From Ascarosepion bandense (taxonomy: Eukaryota; Mollusca; Cephalopoda; Sepiida; Sepiidae): DNA of 64,000 nt. A program made the translations under genes and the position numbers. The notes beneath the pieces were generated by a model that was not told the DNA's origin, made no database searches, and was given only the letters and a program-made list of their open reading frames with translations. Below, in pieces: positions 1-8,243 of the stretch. How positions within the stretch are numbered: position 1 is the first letter of the stretch; every line of letters starts with the position of its first letter. The stretch lies in contig JBBBDQ010001156.1 of the NCBI GenBank assembly GCA_037127315.1, positions 1,459,001 to 1,523,000 of the forward strand, written 5' to 3'.

Positions 1-136
1 GGGTTGATGGCTTGAGTAGAACCGTCAACATTTTCTGAAAGAGCCGAATACAGAAAAAACACATAGATAGTGCCACAAGGTGCTCAAGTTTTCTTCCTCA
101 AGTTTTTAAATTGTCTTTCTCTTAGACCGCTTGTAA

Positions 137-193
<57 letters not shown>

Positions 194-208
194 CTTTTAG
201 TGCAAACG
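1..208. other. Unclassified left edge with a (TA)n tract
   Basis: No coding capacity recognised. Positions about 139-190 are a (TA)n microsatellite that abuts the repeat R3 copy at 209-305. Confidence 0.6.
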
Positions 209-305
209 ATTTGTCACTTTAACTGGGGAGGTTCGTGATGACAGCAAAGTTTCGTGAGGACACGATCACGATGCTCTCACTAATCGTAGCTCGGTCTCTT
301 GCTGA
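209..305 (-). repeat. Dispersed repeat R3, copy 1
   Basis: The reverse complement matches the sequence at 5350-5560 and, more weakly, 44430-44610 and 63850-64000. Shared landmarks are a CACGAAAC-like block and AGTTAAAGTGACAAAT. It is inverted relative to the 5350 copy, so the two R3 copies bracket the R-A repeat and the LTR retrotransposon nested in it. A coding region was not seen. Confidence 0.6.
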
Positions 306-446
306 CGAAGAAAAGTTTGAATTTGCCTTTGAGTTTTTTTAACGGCATATCAACCTCTGTGAGTTATTTAATGCCAAGAAGTTAGGGTTTTAAGGTATTT
401 TTTTAACGTTCGGTTATAGTGAGAAGGTTGATTTAGTCAGAGTTTA
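305..446 (-). repeat. Dispersed repeat R-A, copy 1, distal part (split by the LTR element)
   Basis: Matches the end of R-A copies at 8040-8175 and 17440-17580 (for example AACCTTCTCACTATAA and GATATGCCGTTAAA). The repeat breaks at 446 and resumes at 5025 beyond the LTR retrotransposon. The copy at 17.1-17.6 kb is uninterrupted and serves as the empty site. GTTTA at 442-446 is the left target-site duplication. Confidence 0.8.
442..446. repeat. Target-site duplication GTTTA (left)
   Basis: Identical to 5020-5024 on the other side of the LTR retrotransposon. A 5-bp duplication is usual for Ty3/gypsy integrases. Confidence 0.9.
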
Positions 447-902
447 TGTTGCACACTTTCTTCTAATGAGTGCTGAGCCAGGGATCGAACCAGGGACCGT
501 TGGATTTCAATCCAAAGCTCTCCCAGCTGGTTTCTTGCTACGCCTCTTCGTCTTCCTCCTCCCACTTTCCTCCTTCCATCTTTTCACTGTTTCTCTCTGC
601 TTCAGCTTCTCGCCAAGAAATTGACGCCACTAACCCCCCGGGTCAATCGGTCGGTCGGTTTTATCTATGACACTCTACCCATAATCCATTTCCTCAGTCT
701 ATAAAAATTCCACTCGGGGGCCCCCTCTCTTTTTTCCTTTAGAATGGGCTGAAGGTGGATTATTAAGACAGCGGTGAGTATTTTTTCTTTTCTATATGAT
801 GGCGGTGCTTCTTTCTTTGGAACCGATTACTGCCCTGCACGCCAGACACAAACGAACCCTCTTTTTTCCAGAGCCGCCGCTAGTCTCCCTTTCATGTTCA
901 CA
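447..902 (-). repeat. 3' LTR (lower-coordinate copy)
   Basis: Begins TG and ends CA on either strand, 456 bp. It matches 4564-5019 apart from two substitutions (near 580 and 754). In element orientation its first 111 nt (902-792) are also the last 36 codons of pol plus the stop, so U3 is partly coding. It contains the tRNA-like segment at 470-530. A TATAAAAA motif near 700 is on the plus strand, antisense to the element. Confidence 0.95.
470..530 (-). other. tRNA-like segment inside the LTR (U5 end)
   Basis: Read on the minus strand, this holds GGGAGAGC (D-arm like), a hairpin around TTGAAA (anticodon-arm like) and GGTTCGATCC (T-loop/B-box) with a T stem carrying one mismatch. The T arm resembles animal tRNA-Phe; the anticodon arm resembles tRNA-Ser(UGA) just as well. 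A full acceptor stem is missing, so it is not a tRNA gene. The same segment is in the other LTR at 4587-4647. Confidence 0.6.
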
Positions 903-2165
903 CTCCCCCCTGGTCTCAAGACCACACATGTGGCAAGGCGGACGTGGCCGCTTGTTGCGGGCACTCCTACGAAGGGGGATTGTCTGGATTTCTTCATCTG
1001 AGCTCTCAGAAGTGGCATCGAAATTATCGGCAACAGCGTCGGGGTTCGCAGTCGGACCATCAGACTCGCGGGGCGTAGGTCCGATCCACAGTTCGTCATT
1101 GGATGATTCACCACTGCCGCTACTTATCAACGGATTCGTATTCAGGGCGAGCCGAATGTCCCTCACATGGAGTGGAGTACCATCAACCAGCACGGCCTGC
1201 TCACTGACGATGCCGGTGATTCGTCCCCTTCGAAAACTGGTGGTGCACTGGCTATTGGGAGGCTTCACCCAGACGGTGTCCCCTAATTCATACGGCCCTC
1301 TTGTTCCCCGCCGATCAGGCAGACGCGCGTCAATGCCCTTGATGCGCACTCGGTAGCGACGGATCGCATTGGCGGGTGCGCTCACAGCAGTCACAGCATC
1401 CCTCGGTGTTGCATTATATCTATAGACCGCTTCTGCAATAGTGCGCGCCTTCCTGGCCGCGGTCCTCTTCACGCTTCCGTGGCACCGCTCTGCTATGCCG
1501 TTGCCACTCGGCACATATGCACATCGGTGTCTGAGCCTGATCCCCCACTCGTCTACAAAACGCCTAAACTCTACGCTGCAGAAGGCAGTGTCGTTGTCCG
1601 TGAGGATCTCTTCAGGCGGCCCCCTTTCGTAAAATATGGATTCCAATACACTGATGACACTGGAGGAGTCCTGTCTTGCCAACAGGCGCCAGATTGCGAA
1701 CCTCGTCGGTCCGCAATCTATTAGTGTGAGGAAGTGCTGGCTGCCATAATGGGTTATGTCCATACCCAGTCGGCTCCAAGTCGTGTCTGTTCCCAACCGC
1801 CCCCTCCGCCATCTCGCTGGAGCGGGGTCGATCGACTGGCATGTTTGGCATTCCTTGACCACCGCTCTCACTGCACTTTTTGACACTGACGGATTGGTCA
1901 ATTGTACAAAATAGCATGTCCGTCTCACTCCGGGGTGCCCACTGATGTGGTGTATTTCCCTGATTTTGTCCGCCGCCTCAACAGAGGCAGCACATAGTAA
2001 CGGCACTGGCCCAGCTTCTTTCTTCACGGCGTCAATCCATCTCTGAGGCACCCGAGTGAGCCTATCAGCGAGGTTGCAGTTTGAGGTGACAAGTACCACA
2101 TCCACAGACAAATTGTACTCTGTTACTAGCTTTCTTATGGTCTCCAACCTCCGTCTGATCAGCAT
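792..2165 (-). CDS. pol: pol, C-terminal part: end of RNase H plus DD35E integrase
   Basis: This 457-codon open stretch is the downstream half of pol; its first ATG is internal, not a real start. Residues 31-34 (NLAD) supply the last acidic RNase H position. The integrase zinc-binding domain shows His72/73, His77 and Cys106/Cys109. The catalytic triad is Asp136, Asp190 and Glu226, with exactly 35 residues between the last two. A beta-barrel-like tail with RGPYELGD (about 289-296) resembles the GPY/F module. An acidic linker and a basic run (SARNKRPRPP, 401-410) follow, then a Cys/His cluster: C411/C414, C422/H424 and C440/C443. Codons 422-457 lie inside the 3' LTR. Integrase inserts the cDNA into the genome. 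The reading frame is offset by one base from the RT frame near 2177-2182. Confidence 0.93.
   Translation of the reverse strand: MLIRRRLETIRKLVTEYNLSVDVVLVTSNCNLADRLTRVPQRWIDAVKKEAGPVPLLCAASVEAADKIREIHHISGHPGVRRTCYFVQLTNPSVSKSAVRAVVKECQTCQSIDPAPARWRRGRLGTDTTWSRLGMDITHYGSQHFLTLIDCGPTRFAIWRLLARQDSSSVISVLESIFYERGPPEEILTDNDTAFCSVEFRRFVDEWGIRLRHRCAYVPSGNGIAERCHGSVKRTAARKARTIAEAVYRYNATPRDAVTAVSAPANAIRRYRVRIKGIDARLPDRRGTRGPYELGDTVWVKPPNSQCTTSFRRGRITGIVSEQAVLVDGTPLHVRDIRLALNTNPLISSGSGESSNDELWIGPTPRESDGPTANPDAVADNFDATSESSDEEIQTIPLRRSARNKRPRPPCHMCGLETRGECEHERETSGGSGKKRVRLCLACRAVIGSKERSTAII
903..911 (-). promoter_or_regulatory. Polypurine tract of the LTR retrotransposon
   Basis: The minus strand reads AGGGGGGAG directly before the 3' LTR start (TGTGAACA). 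Polypurine tracts prime plus-strand DNA synthesis in LTR retroelements. Here the tract also encodes pol residues, because pol runs on into the LTR. Confidence 0.85.
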
Positions 2166-3868
2166 CTCGCTGGCCGCCTGGTACGCACCCTGGCCTTACC
2201 TGTCAGTGTGTTCGATATCCAATGGTACACGCACAGCGAATCTGTGTGTATGTGTAATTTCTTGACTTTCCACTGGAGTGCCAGGTTAATGCCTTTCGTC
2301 ACCGCATTGAGCTCTGCCAGGTTGATGTGAGCAGCGTCATTCGTTGGTCGCAGCCAGCAGGCGTCCTCAATCGCAGCTCCGTTCTTCTCCAGCAGCACAC
2401 CAATCGCCACAGAGCTCGCATCCACCCACACACTCAATTCGTCTCCCTGCACGCACCAGTCTCCCTTTGCGGGGTCATCCTGCTTTACCCTTGCGATGGT
2501 CTCCTTCACCATGCGAACCAACAGATCGTCCGTCGTTTCATCATCCCAGTCTTTGGTGACTGCGCTTGCCCTCCTTTTTATGGTGCCTGTTGCTACACGA
2601 GTCCATCCACACACTGGTAGGTGCCCCACAAGTTTTCCACACAGGGAGAAGACCACTCGTCTCGTGAAGACTTCGGGTACTTCAGGAACTGCAGTTCCGC
2701 GCCCCCACTTCAAGGTCCCCCGCTCCTTTCGAACTTTCAGGCCCAAGACACGGGCACCATCCTCCAAATGTTCCGGGTCCTTGCAAATCAGGCCAAACTC
2801 GGCCAGTTTGGTCCTTACGCGTGATGATGATACAACGTCTTCGTTCACGTATATGTCATCAAGGTACGTCGATGTCCCCTCTTTCATTGTTTCTTGCTGT
2901 GACAACACAGCGTTGACTATGGTCTTCATTATTTGGGGTGCCACGTTCAGCCCGAAGCCCAGTCTGGTAAGGCAGTACCTGCTGCCGGCAAACACCACCG
3001 TCTGAAACGGCCACATCGTCTCGCTGACTCGGATCTGCAGATACGCTTTTCTTAGATCCAGCAGGGACACATTGGAACCCTGCTGGCGCCATTCTCGTAG
3101 CTTGCTGGCGCAAACATCAGCATCTGCCGTAAATGCATCAACATGCGCATTTAGTTCGCGGTAGTCCATCACTGGCCTCACTTTTGCTTTGTTGTGCTGA
3201 GTAACCGCCATCAGCGGGATCAAACCTTTGGGAGGTCCAAGTTTCTCATAGGGGTAAGGAATTAACCAGCCATCCTTGATCCATTCACGAAGCTCCTCTT
3301 CGTATGCAGGCCTTATTTGGTCGGGCACATGGTACTCGGCTACTTCGTTCCGCAATTTTGCTGGCTCCTGATTTCCCGACCACTTCCATGAGGCGGTCCA
3401 AGCCTTCTGGTGCTGGTCAAATTCGACACTAAATTCTGGCTGGTCGATCATCAGCGCTGCGCACACTGGGGTCTTCTCCTGAAACTGCACTGCCCCCGTC
3501 TGCGTTATGTGAACACCACCTAGGGCTCTGATGGCATCATAACCTAGAAGCAGGTCAAAGTTCAGTGGTTTTTTGAGCGCTACTAGCGCTTCGACGTTGG
3601 CCGAGTTTCCTGTTCTTGTACGGATGTTTATCGCACCCACCCCGCAACATGTCCGCGATTCTCCACTGATGGTGGTTACCCTGACACCCTTCTCCTTCCA
3701 AGTGCGGCAGAGGTCCACGAACACTATGGTGCGGGAGCACCCGGAATCGAGGAGTGCTGAGCACAATGTCTCGTTGACATAGACCTGAATGATCGGAATC
3801 GCCTCTAATTTCTGCTTTGGGGAAAGGTCGACGCCGGCACCTTGTCCCCGGCCCCGTTTCCCGCACAA
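2159..3868 (-). CDS. pol: pol, N-terminal part: aspartic protease, reverse transcriptase, RNase H
   Basis: A 569-codon open stretch in the -1 frame relative to gag, overlapping it by 64 nt. The protease active site is DSG at residues 41-43. The reverse transcriptase shows Asp271 (LLDLRKAY) and the YLDD box at 335-338, giving the three metal-binding aspartates. RNase H follows with Asp483 (VDAS), Glu519 (NLAEL) and Asp543 (HTDS). The ATG at 3868 is unlikely to be used: pol should be made as a Gag-Pol fusion through the slippery site at 3856-3862. The frame stops at 2159-2161 within RNase H, before its last acidic residue, while homology continues in another frame from about 2180 down. That suggests one base lost near 2178/2179. 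Confidence 0.93.
   Translation of the reverse strand: MCGKRGRGQGAGVDLSPKQKLEAIPIIQVYVNETLCSALLDSGCSRTIVFVDLCRTWKEKGVRVTTISGESRTCCGVGAINIRTRTGNSANVEALVALKKPLNFDLLLGYDAIRALGGVHITQTGAVQFQEKTPVCAALMIDQPEFSVEFDQHQKAWTASWKWSGNQEPAKLRNEVAEYHVPDQIRPAYEEELREWIKDGWLIPYPYEKLGPPKGLIPLMAVTQHNKAKVRPVMDYRELNAHVDAFTADADVCASKLREWRQQGSNVSLLDLRKAYLQIRVSETMWPFQTVVFAGSRYCLTRLGFGLNVAPQIMKTIVNAVLSQQETMKEGTSTYLDDIYVNEDVVSSSRVRTKLAEFGLICKDPEHLEDGARVLGLKVRKERGTLKWGRGTAVPEVPEVFTRRVVFSLCGKLVGHLPVCGWTRVATGTIKRRASAVTKDWDDETTDDLLVRMVKETIARVKQDDPAKGDWCVQGDELSVWVDASSVAIGVLLEKNGAAIEDACWLRPTNDAAHINLAELNAVTKGINLALQWKVKKLHIHTDSLCVYHWISNTLTGKARVRTRRPARC
2177..2182 (-). other. Frame break inside the RNase H coding region
   Basis: RNase H-like sequence reads in one frame down to about 2180 and in another from about 2179. 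There is no slippery heptamer here, and a programmed shift within a catalytic domain would be unusual. A recent 1-nt deletion or an assembly error is more likely. Confidence 0.75.
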
Positions 3869-4548
3869 TCCCGGGCCATATGTCCGGTTTCATTACACCG
3901 GTAGCAGCGAACAGCTGTCAGTCGCCGTCTGCAGTTCCTTGCAATGTGGCCCTGGCCATCGCACCTATAACACACGACCCCACCACGCCGGCTAAGCCCC
4001 TGAGACGGTTTATCATCACTCGGTGTGGATTGTGCAGCGGCGATTACCGGATCTCTCAGCTCGGAATTATCCTTCATCACTGTTCTGGCTCGGTCCACCA
4101 GGTCATTAAGGGACAACGAGGTTATGTTTGAGCTCGCCCGCAGGAGCTGTTTTGCTCCGGTTGGGAGCCCCGCCAGAAATTTATATGCCAAGGCCCGCTC
4201 GGGCAGCCCACCGAACAACACTGTCAACTTCGTCAGCTCGGCCAAATATACGTCCACAGTTTTGCCAGGATGTAATTGTCTTGCCTCAAATTGCTCCCAG
4301 GCAGTGGCGGGGTCGATAGCAAACGCTTTGTATAGGGCTGCCTTGATCCTCTCATAATTCTGTTTTTCCTCAGCACTGAGCTGTTGATACACAGCGAAAG
4401 CCCCACCGGACAAACGCAGAGGAATCACATGTTCAATGCTTTTGACACCAGACAAGAGACAATGCAGTTCCACTTTTTCCACCCAGTCAAGTACTGGGGT
4501 CGAGCCACTGAACTCTGGAATCAATTTCAGGTCGAACCTGTCCCCCAT
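3805..4548 (-). CDS. gag: gag, capsid/nucleocapsid-like protein with two CCHC zinc knuckles
   Basis: A 247-codon frame starting at ATG 4548, only 15 nt past the 5' LTR. Residues about 10-160 look like a retrotransposon capsid domain (for example AVYQQLSAEEK and AFAIDPATAWEQFEARQL). Two zinc knuckles of the form CX2CX4HX4C follow: C193/C196/H201/C206 and C215/C218/H223/C228. These bind the element RNA in the particle. It is short for a gypsy Gag. The frame ends at 3805 after crossing the slippery site, so terminating ribosomes make Gag and shifting ones make Gag-Pol. Confidence 0.93.
   Translation of the reverse strand: MGDRFDLKLIPEFSGSTPVLDWVEKVELHCLLSGVKSIEHVIPLRLSGGAFAVYQQLSAEEKQNYERIKAALYKAFAIDPATAWEQFEARQLHPGKTVDVYLAELTKLTVLFGGLPERALAYKFLAGLPTGAKQLLRASSNITSLSLNDLVDRARTVMKDNSELRDPVIAAAQSTPSDDKPSQGLSRRGGVVCYRCDGQGHIARNCRRRLTAVRCYRCNETGHMARDCAGNGAGDKVPASTFPQSRN
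3856..3862 (-). promoter_or_regulatory. Predicted -1 ribosomal frameshift site G GGA AAC
   Basis: The minus strand reads GGGAAAC, with GGA and AAC as in-frame gag codons, the X XXY YYZ layout of a -1 slippery site. After the shift the frame is exactly that of pol. A GC-rich segment follows at once; GCCGG and CCGGC about 15 nt apart can pair as a stimulatory stem. G GGA AAC is a known slippery heptamer in retroviruses. Activity here is inferred. Confidence 0.8.
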
Positions 4549-4563
4549 TACGCCGAAATAGCT
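4549..4563 (-). promoter_or_regulatory. Leader and candidate primer-binding site (tRNA-Phe related, non-canonical)
   Basis: Only 15 nt separate the 5' LTR from the gag ATG. There is no TGG, so this is not complementary to a tRNA 3' CCA end. The plus strand at 4552-4563 reads GCCGAAATAGCT, which equals the first 12 nt of animal tRNA-Phe(GAA). The element RNA is therefore complementary to a tRNA-Phe 5' end. That would need a 5' tRNA fragment as primer, or some other priming mode. Confidence 0.5.
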
Positions 4564-5019
4564 TGTTGCACACTTTCTTCTAATGAGTGCTGAGCCAGGG
4601 ATCGAACCAGGGACCGTTGGATTTCAATCCAAAGCTCTCCCAGCTGGTTTCTTGCTACGCCTCTTCGTCTTCCTCCTCCCACTTTCCTCCTTCCACCTTT
4701 TCACTGTTTCTCTCTGCTTCAGCTTCTCGCCAAGAAATTGACGCCACTAACCCCCCGGGTCAATCGGTCGGTCGGTTTTATCTATGACACTCTACCCATA
4801 ATCCATTTCCTCAGTCTATAAAAATTCCACTCGGGGGCCCCCTCTCTTTTTTCCTTTAGAATGGGCTGAAGGAGGATTATTAAGACAGCGGTGAGTATTT
4901 TTTCTTTTCTATATGATGGCGGTGCTTCTTTCTTTGGAACCGATTACTGCCCTGCACGCCAGACACAAACGAACCCTCTTTTTTCCAGAGCCGCCGCTAG
5001 TCTCCCTTTCATGTTCACA
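4564..5019 (-). repeat. 5' LTR (higher-coordinate copy)
   Basis: 456 bp, TG...CA ends, followed by GTTTA at 5020-5024. It would hold the element promoter; I see no clear TATA box in sense orientation. The tRNA-like segment is at 4587-4647, 23 nt before the leader. Confidence 0.95.
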
Positions 5020-5024
5020 GTTTA
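5020..5024. repeat. Target-site duplication GTTTA (right)
   Basis: Matches 442-446. Confidence 0.9.
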
Positions 5025-5350
5025 ATTTTAAAAAACTTCTAGTTTTGTATTCAAAAATGTATTGCTGGTGATAATTTTTTCATTCAAAAATGTATTGTTG
5101 GTAATAGTTTTCCTTCAAAAATGTATATTTTTCTATAAAAGTCTATTTTTATACTTATATATTGTTTTGACCTCAGTTTAGGTGTTTAACTATTGCCCAT
5201 AGTTGGTACCCTAACAGGTGCTATCACTCCGGGTCAGGGTGGACCTGGGAACAGCAGCAATTAAGAGGTGGCCCCATGCTCCTCACAACATCTCAATCGG
5301 AGGCCTTGCTGCAGGATGCATTTTTCCGTTATACCCAGGACCCTGAGGAA
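5025..5350 (-). repeat. Dispersed repeat R-A, copy 1, proximal part
   Basis: Continues the repeat interrupted at 446. The reverse complement matches 7655-8030 and 17085-17440, including CCTGACCCGGAGT-like and ACCTGTTAGGGT-like blocks and runs of CATTTTTGAA. No ORF recognised; possibly a 3' end of a larger element. Confidence 0.75.
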
Positions 5351-5560
5351 GAAAACCAGCCCCGCTTAATGAGAGCATCATGATGGTGTCCTCATAAAAC
5401 TTCGTAGTCATATGAACTTGCTCAATAAAAGTGACAAATAATTTACGCCAAAATAATCAACGCTTTATCTCCTCCCCGATATCGAGTAGTTTACGATAAA
5501 AAAAAACACTGCTTGCAAAAATACCTTTTATCAGTAAAAAAAATAAGATAAACAATATAC
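5350..5560 (+). repeat. Dispersed repeat R3, copy 2
   Basis: Homologous and inverted relative to 209-305; also resembles 44430-44610. Contains AAAAGTGACAAAT and a block ending TTTACGATAAAAAAA. No coding capacity seen. Confidence 0.6.
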
Positions 5561-5562
5561 AT

Positions 5563-5905
5563 TAGTCATCCACATACAAGTCTGTTTCGCTGTATCATAG
5601 CTCGTCAGTGTGATTAGACATATCCACTTGCTTCTGGAAGGGATTGAAATTCGACTGATTTGGTGTCAGTCGGAGTCGCTACTCCCTAAGCCATAGTCGC
5701 ACGGAATCAAGAAAGTTTAACGTGTTGTACATAAGCAGTGTATACAAACACGGAAAGGACTCTATTCATTTCTTAAGAGTAACGCATATATCGTAGAAGT
5801 GAAAACTGTTTTTAAAATTTTCTTCTCTAGAGAGTTCAATCGTAATGAGTGCATAATATATTAGTCATCTACATAGAAGCCTGTTTTGCTGTCATTAATA
5901 AGTTC
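5563..5905 (-). repeat. S2b hammerhead-bearing tRNA-like repeat
   Basis: A variant of the S2 family, also at 32385-32731. Sense is minus: a partial hammerhead at about 5858-5893, a tRNA-like middle with degenerate A and B boxes, then a hammerhead at 5570-5613. Hammerhead remains at both ends suggest insertion of a tandem unit of roughly 290 bp. Confidence 0.75.
5570..5613 (-). ncRNA. Hammerhead ribozyme, type I (S2b)
   Basis: Core CTGACGA; stem II starts GCT and ends AGC; then GAAAC; stem III ACA/TGT; predicted cleavage after GTA. Stem I pairs CACA with TGTG. All conserved core bases are present. Confidence 0.7.
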
Positions 5906-5929
5906 TCTCTGTTTTATAACAGATGGCGT

Positions 5930-6570
5930 TCCCAGAACTGTATGCGTGTAGTTTCATATGGTAACGCATGTATACAGAAGTACTATAAGCAAGCTTGACA
6001 TCCAGTGTATGTCATTTTGCCGAAGTGAAAACAACTTTGTTTTTATGTGGTTAAATATGTCGGATTTCGTGCCAATGAAAGTGTATTCGCGAAGAATTTT
6101 AATGCAGTACATTATTCCAAAGAAATCTGCAACTGAAGCACACAGAATTCTTCTTGAGATGTACGGCGACCATGCTTTGTCAAAAGTAACATGCAGAGAT
6201 TGATTTAAATGCATTAAAAATAATGATTTTGAAGTTGAAGATATAGAACGCTCTGGCACAACAAAAAAGTTTGAAGACAAGGAATTAGAGGCATTACTTC
6301 ATGAAGACTCAGATCAAACACAAGCTGAACATGCAGAATCATTAAGAGTTGAACACACAACAGTTTTGAAACGTTTGAAAGCATTGAGAATAATTCAAAA
6401 GCAAGAACATTGGGTGTCGTATGAGTTGAAGCCTAGAGACGTCGAATGGTGTCTTGTCACATGGTAAAAGCTGCTTCAACAGCAGAAAAGGTATTTTGCA
6501 TCGTATCGTGACCGGCGATGAAAAGTGGATAACTACGATATGCCTAAGCGAAGAAGATCGTAAGGTAAGG
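5930..6570 (+). pseudogene. Mariner transposase fragment (N-terminal half), degraded
   Basis: From ATG 6057 the frame encodes a mariner-type paired/HTH DNA-binding region (KKSATEAHRILLEMYGDHAL, then VEDIERSG and FEDKELEALL). A stop at 6201-6203 replaces a residue expected to be Trp. The frame resumes to a second stop near 6468, then shifts, and TGDEKW, the motif with the first catalytic Asp, appears in another frame near 6510-6530. Sequence is lost after about 6570, where a minisatellite region begins, so the other two catalytic residues are missing. It is a dead copy. No inverted terminal repeat was recognised. Confidence 0.88.
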
Positions 6571-6726
6571 CCGACCATGCATCAGCATCGATTTTTGTAT
6601 TACTCGATTTGTTATTGCCTTTTTACCTTTTTATTTTTCACTCAATTTTTCTTCTCACATTTTTATTACCCGCACTACTTTAACCTTTCTTTATTTTTAT
6701 CAATCATCTTATTACTTAGTTCATTT

Positions 6727-7092
6727 TTATGGCTCACCTTATTGCCATTCTCTATATTTATGACTCGCCTTATTGCCATTCTCTATATTCATGACTCGCG
6801 TTATTGCCATTCTCTATATTTATGACTCGCCTTATTGCCATTCTCTATATTCGTGACTCGCCTTATTGCCATTCTCTATATTCATGACTCGCGTTATTGC
6901 CATTCTCTATATTTATGACTCGCCTTATTGCCATTCTCTATATTCATGACTCGCCTTATTGCCATTCTCTATATTCATGACTCGCCTTATTGCCATTCTC
7001 TATATTCATGACTCGCCTTATTGCCATTCTCTATATTCATGACTCGCCTTATTGCCATTCTCTATATTCATGACTCGCCTTATTGCCATTCT
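6727..7092 (+). repeat. 31-bp minisatellite, about 12 units
   Basis: Tandem units of 31 bp with the core CTTATTGCCATTCTCTATAT, separated by CATGACTCG-like or TATGACTCG-like spacers. Units are nearly identical apart from C/G and C/T variants. Open frames across it are by-products of the period. Confidence 0.93.
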
Positions 7093-7254
7093 TCATTTTT
7101 ATTACTTGCTTTATTATTACTATTCTACGTTTTCATTTCTTGTCATTATTTACTTTTAAAATTTTTATTACTTACCATTGTAATTATTATTACCATTTTA
7201 CATTTTATTACACAACTTATTATTGTTTTTTTATTTTTTTTACTTGTCTTATTA

Positions 7255-7680
7255 TTAATGGGTCCTGGACCGATAAAATGTAACCGCAATTTCTACTCCA
7301 ACAGCTTTTTTTCTCGCATTTCACGCCTGTGGAATTCTCTTTCACATACTTGCTTCCCCGACAGCTACAATCTCCAGAAGTTTAAATGTAAGGTCAATAG
7401 ACACCTAATACACTAACTCGCAACCATTCTCTCAAACACTCTTCCCATCTACCCAACCGGTATCCTTACCCGTTTATCACCCTCTAACATTTCTTATATC
7501 TAACCACTCTTTCTCATCACTTTCCCCTATGTAACCCCCTAACCACTCTTTCTCATCACATTCTCTATGTAACCCCCTAACCAATCTTTCTCATCAATTT
7601 CTCATATGTAACCCCTGCGCAATAGTGGCAGCGGAATACTTTGTTTGGGGTGAAATGATTAAAAACAAAATCCGGCAGTA
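7255..7680 (+). mobile_element. Jockey/CR1-like LINE, 3' end
   Basis: Encodes the C-terminus typical of this RT family (FFSRISRLWNSLSHTCF, then SYNLQKFKCKVNRHL), followed by a pyrimidine-rich 3' UTR and the end block AGTGGCAGCGG...TTTGGGGTGAAATGATT. Other copies of the end are at 9720, 19405, 22433, 23500, 29950, 39268, 47870 and 59065. The 5' part is replaced by simple repeat. Confidence 0.8.
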
Positions 7681-8175
7681 ATGCCTCTTATATGAAGGTT
7701 GTAAGGAGCATGGAATCCCCTCTTAATTGCTGTTTTTCCCAGGTCCACCCTGACGCGGAGTGGCAGTACCTATTAGGGTCCCAGCTGTTGACAAATAGTT
7801 TAAAGTGGGGTTAAAACACTATGAAAGTGTAAAAATAGACTTTTATAGAGAAATACACACTTTTGAAGGAAAAATATTACCAAAAAACATTTCTTAAAGA
7901 AAAAAAACTATTACCATAACAGATTTTAAAGGAAAAAAAAAATTATTGCCATAATACACTTTTGAAGGAAGAAATTTATTACCAGCAACACATTTTTGAA
8001 TACAAAAACTAGAATACATCTTCAGTTTTCTAAAATAAAGCAATTAAAAAAATTCTTTAAATCTGACTAAATAAACCTTTTCACTATAAGTGAATATTAA
8101 AAAAAGATCTTAAAACCCTACATTTTTGGTATTAAATAATCCCCAAAGATTGATATGCCGTTAAACAAAACCTCA
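7655..8175 (+). repeat. Dispersed repeat R-A, copy 2
   Basis: Uninterrupted copy of the repeat that hosts the LTR element; similar to 17085-17580. Ends with GATATGCCGTTAAAC. It lies directly after a LINE 3' end. Confidence 0.75.
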
Positions 8176-8243
8176 ACTCAACTTATTATTGGCTTACTTC
8201 ACTTTTATATCTCACCTTCTTATTTCCTGTCTTGATTTTGAGT

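Larger units (their letters stand above)
447..5019 (-). mobile_element. Full-length Ty3/gypsy-type LTR retrotransposon
   Basis: The element is 4573 bp: 456-bp LTRs at 447-902 and 4564-5019, an internal region of 3661 bp, and a GTTTA duplication on each side. On the minus strand the order is 5' LTR, a 15-nt leader, gag, a -1 slippery site, protease, reverse transcriptase, RNase H, integrase, polypurine tract and 3' LTR. Integrase after RNase H, DD35E spacing and two gag CCHC knuckles support Ty3/gypsy; I could not assign a clade. The two LTRs differ at only two positions that I found, so insertion was recent. It lies inside an older repeat. One frame offset in RNase H probably makes this copy non-autonomous unless it is an assembly error. 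Confidence 0.95.

Noticed and set aside
209..305. Repeat R3 as a hammerhead
   Set aside because: Has GAAAC and two stems, but the stems sit directly against each other with no CTGANGA core.
470..530. tRNA gene within the LTR
   Set aside because: Lacks an acceptor stem, has a 6-nt anticodon loop and a T-stem mismatch; it is part of the LTR in both copies.
796..1356. 186-codon plus-strand frame antisense to integrase
   Set aside because: Shadow of the conserved minus-strand pol frame.
2177..2182. Programmed frameshift in pol
   Set aside because: No slippery heptamer, and the shift would lie inside the RNase H catalytic domain; a point lesion is simpler.
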